Below, in pieces: positions 6,750 to 10,654 of a DNA stretch of 10,654 bases (the stretch's first letter is position 1; every line of letters begins with the position of its first letter). The stretch covers positions 1 to 10,654 of the forward strand of contig CALXTG010000150.1 of assembly GCA_944391355.1 (NCBI GenBank), read 5' to 3'. Both the position numbers and the translations under genes were made by a program. A model generated the notes under the pieces. The model did not search any database. It was not told where the DNA came from and saw only the letters and a list, made by a program, of their open reading frames with translations. The stretch is from an uncultured Alphaproteobacteria bacterium. GTDB lineage: Bacteria > Pseudomonadota > Alphaproteobacteria > RF32 > CAG-239.

Positions 6750-7833
6750 TTCTTTCCGCCTTGCCTTTTACTTTAATGACGATTTTATCCGATTTGCGCC
6801 CCATTGAGCCGGTTAAAAGCGGGACATCGCCGCACAGCAGTGATACATCTTCATGCGGATCCATGTCAAGGTCTAGAAATGAACCGGGCTGCCATTTGGC
6901 AATTTCGCCGAGACTGGTCAGCCTTTCTTTCAGCAGAACTTTGACTTCGACATCGGTTTCCCAGAGTTGTTCCATCAAATGGTTTTCCCAAATAGCGTCG
7001 CGGCCGAAGCGTTCACCCATAAACATTTGCAACAGGAGCTCGCGAATCGGTTCGAGCGTGGCATAAGGAATCATCAGGTCAATTTTGCCGCCGCGGTCTT
7101 CCATATCTATCCGGAGACGGGCGACAATTACGGCGTTGGATAAACGGGTAATGGTGGCAAAACGCGGATTGGTTTCCATACGGTCATAAACAAAATTAAC
7201 CGAAGTGATCGGGTCAAAAGCGGTGGAAAGATCTGCCAAAATCAACTGGATCATATCTTTGACGATATTCAGTTCAATTGTCGTATAGGGGCGTCCTTCA
7301 ATCCGCATGGCCGCCGTGCCGCGGCGGCCGCCGAGCAAAACGTCGACGATGGAGTAAACCAAAGAGCTGTCTAGGGACATCAGGCCGAAATTATCCCATT
7401 CTTCGGCTTTGAAAACCGTCAGCAGGGTGGGCAGAGTCAGCGAATCGACATATTCTCCGAAGCGCATTGATTCGATGCTGTCCAAAGAGACTTCGACGTT
7501 ATCCTGCGTAAAGTTGCGCAGAGAAGTGGCCATCATGCGTACCAGGCGGTCGAAAACAATTTCCAGCATCGGCAGGCGTTCATAAGATACCATTGAGGAG
7601 TTGAGAATCGCCCGGACGCCGGTTTTCAGCGAATGAGGATCGCTTTCGTCAGCCGTATAGCCGAGAAGACTGTCAATTTCTTCCTGGTTGAGGATTTTTG
7701 ATTCGGCCGTATCGCTTTCGGCGGAAACAGCGGCCGGATTGTCGCGGACCTCGATCATGTCGGCCCAGTTTTCATCTTTGCCTTCGGGGGCTTCGGGAGC
7801 AGGTGTCTCGGTATTTTTATTTTCTTCTGCCAC
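6742..7833 (-). CDS. fliM: Flagellar motor switch protein FliM
   Basis: FliM forms the middle of the cytoplasmic C-ring; it binds CheY-P and sets rotation direction. The 363-residue product carries the CheY-P-binding motif ILNQEEIDSLLG at 47-58, followed by the CheC-like middle domain (about 75-265, with YERLPMLEIVFDRL, VLLGGRRG and the IPYATLEPIRELL stretch) and a SpoA/FliN-like C-terminal domain (about 285-355). The start is GTG at 7833, supported by AAAGGA 8 nt upstream; that SD overlaps the end of fliL, whose stop is 12 bp away. An acidic, Pro/Ala-rich extension of about 46 residues precedes the CheY motif, which in E. coli lies at the very N-terminus. A start at Met26 would shorten the extension but not remove it. 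Confidence 0.97.
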   Translation of the reverse strand: MAEENKNTETPAPEAPEGKDENWADMIEVRDNPAAVSAESDTAESKILNQEEIDSLLGYTADESDPHSLKTGVRAILNSSMVSYERLPMLEIVFDRLVRMMATSLRNFTQDNVEVSLDSIESMRFGEYVDSLTLPTLLTVFKAEEWDNFGLMSLDSSLVYSIVDVLLGGRRGTAAMRIEGRPYTTIELNIVKDMIQLILADLSTAFDPITSVNFVYDRMETNPRFATITRLSNAVIVARLRIDMEDRGGKIDLMIPYATLEPIRELLLQMFMGERFGRDAIWENHLMEQLWETDVEVKVLLKERLTSLGEIAKWQPGSFLDLDMDPHEDVSLLCGDVPLLTGSMGRKSDKIVIKVKGKAERNG

Positions 7834-7845
7834 TTTGTCTGTCCT

Positions 7846-8376
7846 TTAAGCTTTGGTATTTTGAATTTCAAAATTTTTGAAATTGATATTAGTGATTTTT
7901 ATCGGTGCCGCAACTAAATTCATGCGGTAGAGCAATTCTTCTTTCAGCCAGTAAAGGCCGTTTGAACCGCTGACTTCATCGGGTGTCAGTTCAATCGTAT
8001 GAGCGATGATAATATCGGTCAGCCGGGAAACCATGGCTTCAACGGCGGCAACATCTTCGACACGGCTGAGTTCGACGCTGATTTTCATTTTAACGTGGCT
8101 GGCAGCTCCGGTGTTGTCTTTTAACTGCGCCGTGATTTCGGGCAGGTCATAAAAAACGATGACGGCATTGGCGTCTTCTTCGGTTCCGGCTGAAATAATG
8201 CTGTAGGGCAGCGGGGCGCCGGAGTGCAGGTTTTTATTAAAAATATAATAAAAACTGACAACCAGGCCGATAACAATCAAAACCGGAACCAGAATAAACA
8301 GGATTTTCTTTTTATTCAAGCCGCCGGCCGGGATTGCTTCGTCGTCTTTATCAAACTCGTCATCAAGGTTTGCCAT
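7846..8376 (-). CDS. fliL: Flagellar basal body-associated protein FliL
   Basis: The 176-residue product has a cytoplasmic acidic N-terminus, one membrane helix (about 24-46, ILFILVPVLIVIGLVVSFYY) and a periplasmic domain with FliL features: VFYDLPEITAQLK, KMKISVEL, then SRLTDIIIAHTIELTPDEVSGSNGLYWLKEELLYRMN and a C-terminal strand INFKNFEIQ. FliL forms rings around stator units at the flagellar base and supports torque. The ATG has GGAG 7 nt before it. It is the first gene of the run after an AT-rich leader that follows the terminator of the upstream gene, so operon transcription probably starts in 8400-8496. Confidence 0.95.
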   Translation of the reverse strand: MANLDDEFDKDDEAIPAGGLNKKKILFILVPVLIVIGLVVSFYYIFNKNLHSGAPLPYSIISAGTEEDANAVIVFYDLPEITAQLKDNTGAASHVKMKISVELSRVEDVAAVEAMVSRLTDIIIAHTIELTPDEVSGSNGLYWLKEELLYRMNLVAAPIKITNINFKNFEIQNTKA

Positions 8377-8439
8377 AACCGCTCTCCGCGAAGTTAGAAT
8401 CGCATAAAGTTATAGATAATCATATAATCTGCCTTATTT

Positions 8440-8468
8440 TATAATATTTTTTTTATAAATAAACGCAA
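8440..8468 (-). promoter_or_regulatory. Possible promoter for the fliL operon
   Basis: On the minus strand TTGCGT (8463-8468) stands 17 bp before ATTATA (8440-8445). A shifted reading gives TATAAA (8438-8443) at 19 bp. Neither is a full sigma-70 consensus, and alphaproteobacterial promoters are hard to call from sequence alone. No sigma-54 TGGCAC-N5-TTGC element is visible here. The location is right: between the upstream terminator and the fliL ribosome-binding site. Confidence 0.25.
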
Positions 8469-8477
8469 ATCTCACAG

Positions 8478-8493
8478 TTATTAAACGATTAAT
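8478..8493. promoter_or_regulatory. Operator-like inverted repeat, possible degenerate CtrA box
   Basis: ATTAA-ACGA-TTAAT (8480-8493) is a perfect 5-bp inverted repeat. Overlapping it, TTAA-N7-ATAA on the minus strand (8492 to 8478) matches the CtrA consensus TTAA-N7-TTAA with one mismatch. It lies about 10 bp upstream of the candidate -35. In Caulobacter the fliL-fliM promoter is controlled by CtrA, which makes the site worth noting, but such AT-rich matches occur by chance in leaders like this. Confidence 0.25.
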
Positions 8494-8496
8494 CAG

Positions 8497-8526
8497 AAAA
8501 AAGGCAGCTTCCGTAAAGAAGCTGCC
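8497..8526 (-). terminator. Intrinsic terminator of the adhesin-like gene
   Basis: GGCAGCTTC (8503-8511) and GAAGCTGCC (8518-8526) form a perfect 9-bp GC-rich stem with a 6-nt loop. Read on the minus strand it is followed by six T (8497-8502). It begins 18 bp after the stop codon of the adhesin-like gene and separates that gene from the fliL operon. Confidence 0.9.
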
Positions 8527-8544
8527 GGGGAGACCTGTTTGCTT

Positions 8545-10654
8545 TTACCAGGGATCCGCGTATTTTAACTTCGGATCGTTAAGACGGTTTTTATAAGCGG
8601 ACGGTTTGGCGTATAAGTTGCCGGTGCCGTCTGCAGTCGGGCCGCGGAAGTTGCCGATTTGGTCATATTCGGTATCAATCAGGGCCGCGTTTGCCGTTCC
8701 GGTAAATTTGCCGCGGTCGAAATAGCAGTAAACGTCGGCAATGGCAGTCAGTTCCTGATTATAGACCGGAAACAGGTTCCAGGCAAATGCATCTGAGGCG
8801 GGCGAGCTCCCGTAGATTTCCCGGAACAAGTCTTCATAAACCCTGCCGCCGTAGATAAAGCCCATAATACCGCTCCAGCCTTGGAAGCCTTTGCCTTCCG
8901 GCGCGTTTTCATTATTGGAGCACTGGTAGTTGGTTGTGCCGAGACAGTGAGCCTTAAGCGAAGTATTCAGCCAGGTGCTTTTCTGGAAAGTCAGGTTCTG
9001 GATGTTGTCAACCGAACTTGCCGAACCGTAATATTGCTCTGCAGGGTTTTTGGGGCTCCAGATATCGTATTTGCCTGCGCGGGAAGATAAATGCGAGGGT
9101 TTGGAAACCAGACCGGCCTGTGCCATATTAAAACGGATCGGAGCGAGGGTGGCAACTTTGGAATATCCCGGCGGGCATTGCGGTGCCGGAATGTATCCCA
9201 GCCACGGGGAAGCAACACAGCTCATGTCTCCGCTGGCACAATCGGCGGCGGCAATGTGGGAATCGGAAAATCCGGGGGTGCCGTTGAAGACATTAACCGG
9301 GCCTTCCCAGTTACAGACCTGACCGCCGCACCCGGCTTCTTTATAGGTATTGTCAAGAACGTAAATACCTTTGTTGATGAAGTCGGGCAGGATATCGCTG
9401 AGGCGGGCGCCGCCGCGCGTCGTCAGCTTGATGTCGTGCATAACCGAGGTATAGGCGGGGTTAACCTGGAATCTGTCGTATACGGTGCCGCCGCCTGAGG
9501 TCGGCAGATTGTCGCCGTCCCAATCTCGATTGCCGACAATACGGTCGAGCTGGATATAACCGGTCGCATTGGCATCGGTTTTGGTTGTGTCGGTATTGGC
9601 GGCAATTTCCATTACCCCTTTACGGACGCGGATGCTGGCTTTCTGAGAGGGCAGCGTTGCCGTCGGGTTAACTTCAAAGACTTTTGAAGTCAGGTTATTG
9701 GCCTTATCCGAAACAATGAAGTCGGTATTGGAAACCTGAACCCCTTTGCTTTCGGAAGCGGTCGCGGCAGATTTAACGCGGAAATATTCTTCACCGTCGG
9801 CCGTTGAGGTCCGATCTTTGATCCGGAAATCCGGAGTGGCGACCAGGGCGGATGTTCCGGCGCGAATGGTTGCCGCCGCGTTGGCGAGCATGGCGACGTT
9901 TGTGTTGCTCATGAAGGTATCAGCGTTATTGACCGCTAAACGGGCATAACCGGGGGCAGAGATTGTACCGTTGGTCATGGTTGTTCCGTCACTGTTTACG
10001 GTAACTCCGCCGACAGCAAAGTTGGTATCCTTGATACGGACAAATCCCTGGTTGACTGCCAAAGTATAAGTATCAACACCGGAGTTGGTTTTATTGTTGG
10101 TGCCGGCCCAGAGGCTTTCGAATTTACCGGTATCGCCTTCCAGAATGTCTACACTGAGCTTGGGAGCGGTGATAATTCCGGTTGTTTTTCCGTCTCCCGT
10201 AAGGGTCAGGTTTCCTTTAATGGTGGCTTGGTTTCCTTCCATGGTAAAGTTACCGCCGGCGGCCGTCAGTTTGCCGGTAATGTCGGCAGTGTCTGCGGTC
10301 AGGCCGCCGGTGACGGTTGCGCCGCCTTTAATGTCGGCGCCGCCGTTGGCGGTCAGTTTACCGGTTAAAGTAGTTGTTCCCGTTACGGAAAGATTTCCGC
10401 CAACGGTGGCGTTGCTCTTTAAGTTTGTGTCACCGGTTACGTCAAGAGTGCTTTTTAAAGTCGCAGCGCCGGTAACGCCCAAAGTACTGCTCAAGGTAGT
10501 TGCTCCGGTAACGGTAAGGGCTTTTCCCACGGTAGCATTAGCGAGAGCGGAGAGATCACCAGCGAGAGAAGTTTTGCCGTTTTTGACGACGAGAGAATTA
10601 CCGTCCCCGTTAGGATTTTTCCCGTTAATGATCATATTATTCACATTTTCGATA
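8545..10654 (-). CDS. Repeat-rich adhesin-like protein, shufflon/PilV- or tail-fibre-like (5' end probably outside window)
   Basis: At least 699 residues counting from a GTG at 10644. The frame stays open to the edge (ATC GAA AAT before the GTG), neither that GTG nor the ATG at 10635 has an SD, and no signal or pilin-like N-terminus is seen, so the true start is probably outside. Residues 42-155 are a beta repeat array of 12-residue units (LTVTGATTLSST, LGVTGAATLKST, LDVTG...) with some lengthened by NATVGGN-type inserts. Residues 160-410 are further beta-type sequence with no Cys. GGARLSDILP (411-420) leads into a C-terminal domain with eight Cys (439, 444, 469, 476, 490, 567, 575, 640) and CPPGYS at 490-495. 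An even Cys number confined to the end suggests disulphides outside the cytoplasm. It looks like a PilV-type pilus-tip adhesin or a phage-type fibre; the family call is from pattern memory. No shufflon recombination sites or invertase are seen. Confidence 0.7.
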   Translation of the reverse strand, partial: IENVNNMIINGKNPNGDGNSLVVKNGKTSLAGDLSALANATVGKALTVTGATTLSSTLGVTGAATLKSTLDVTGDTNLKSNATVGGNLSVTGTTTLTGKLTANGGADIKGGATVTGGLTADTADITGKLTAAGGNFTMEGNQATIKGNLTLTGDGKTTGIITAPKLSVDILEGDTGKFESLWAGTNNKTNSGVDTYTLAVNQGFVRIKDTNFAVGGVTVNSDGTTMTNGTISAPGYARLAVNNADTFMSNTNVAMLANAAATIRAGTSALVATPDFRIKDRTSTADGEEYFRVKSAATASESKGVQVSNTDFIVSDKANNLTSKVFEVNPTATLPSQKASIRVRKGVMEIAANTDTTKTDANATGYIQLDRIVGNRDWDGDNLPTSGGGTVYDRFQVNPAYTSVMHDIKLTTRGGARLSDILPDFINKGIYVLDNTYKEAGCGGQVCNWEGPVNVFNGTPGFSDSHIAAADCASGDMSCVASPWLGYIPAPQCPPGYSKVATLAPIRFNMAQAGLVSKPSHLSSRAGKYDIWSPKNPAEQYYGSASSVDNIQNLTFQKSTWLNTSLKAHCLGTTNYQCSNNENAPEGKGFQGWSGIMGFIYGGRVYEDLFREIYGSSPASDAFAWNLFPVYNQELTAIADVYCYFDRGKFTGTANAALIDTEYDQIGNFRGPTADGTGNLYAKPSAYKNRLNDPKLKYADPW
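10180..10521 (-). repeat. Beta-repeat array in the adhesin-like gene
   Basis: Tandem units of 36 bp (12 residues, L-x-V-T-G-x-x-T-L-x-x-T), alternating with lengthened units of about 54 bp, encode residues 42-155. The DNA copies are diverged, mostly at synonymous and non-core positions, so this is an old protein repeat and not a recent slippage tract. Confidence 0.7.

Noticed and set aside
8545..9400. Shufflon inversion segments in the adhesin C-terminal region
   Set aside because: I saw no match to the known R64-type 19-bp sfx core (GTGCCAATCCGGT) and no inverted copies or alternative C-termini within the window.
9091..9498. 135-codon plus-strand frame opposite the adhesin-like gene
   Set aside because: Antisense shadow of a long, coherent minus-strand gene; no SD and no recognisable domain.

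Overview
The window comes from an alphaproteobacterium, probably a Rhodospirillales-like lineage with moderate GC. The clearest sign is the gene order fliL, fliM, DUF6468, motE-like, which I know mainly from that group. I cannot assign a species. All well-supported genes are on the minus strand and are described here in the order they are transcribed, from the right edge to the left.

Right region (about 8545-10654): one long gene for a repeat-rich, adhesin-like protein. Its frame runs open to the window edge, so its N-terminus is probably outside. It has a beta repeat array built on the pattern L-x-V-T-G-x-x-T-L, a middle section without cysteine, and a C-terminal domain with eight cysteines. 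It resembles shufflon/PilV-type pilus-tip adhesins or phage tail-fibre proteins. A strong intrinsic terminator follows its stop codon.

Middle region (2412-8496): an AT-rich leader with a possible promoter and operator-like sites precedes a tight co-directional gene run. The order is fliL (stator-associated ring protein), fliM (C-ring switch protein, GTG start), a DUF6468 membrane/coiled-coil protein overlapping fliM by 8 nt, a MotE-like protein, a 1061-residue exported protein with a beta-rich N-terminal half and a TPR-like helical C-terminal half (TTG start), and uvrB (DNA excision repair). Gaps are 16 bp or less, so all six are likely cotranscribed. The first five look like a switch and stator-support module of the flagellar motor; uvrB appears to ride at the end of the operon.

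Left region (1-429): the last 19 codons of a possible plus-strand gene, its terminator, a stretch with three degenerate repeats of about 41 bp, then two back-to-back terminators of opposite polarity. The minus-strand terminator ends the uvrB operon. The plus-strand one has no obvious gene of its own and could end a small RNA or readthrough transcription.
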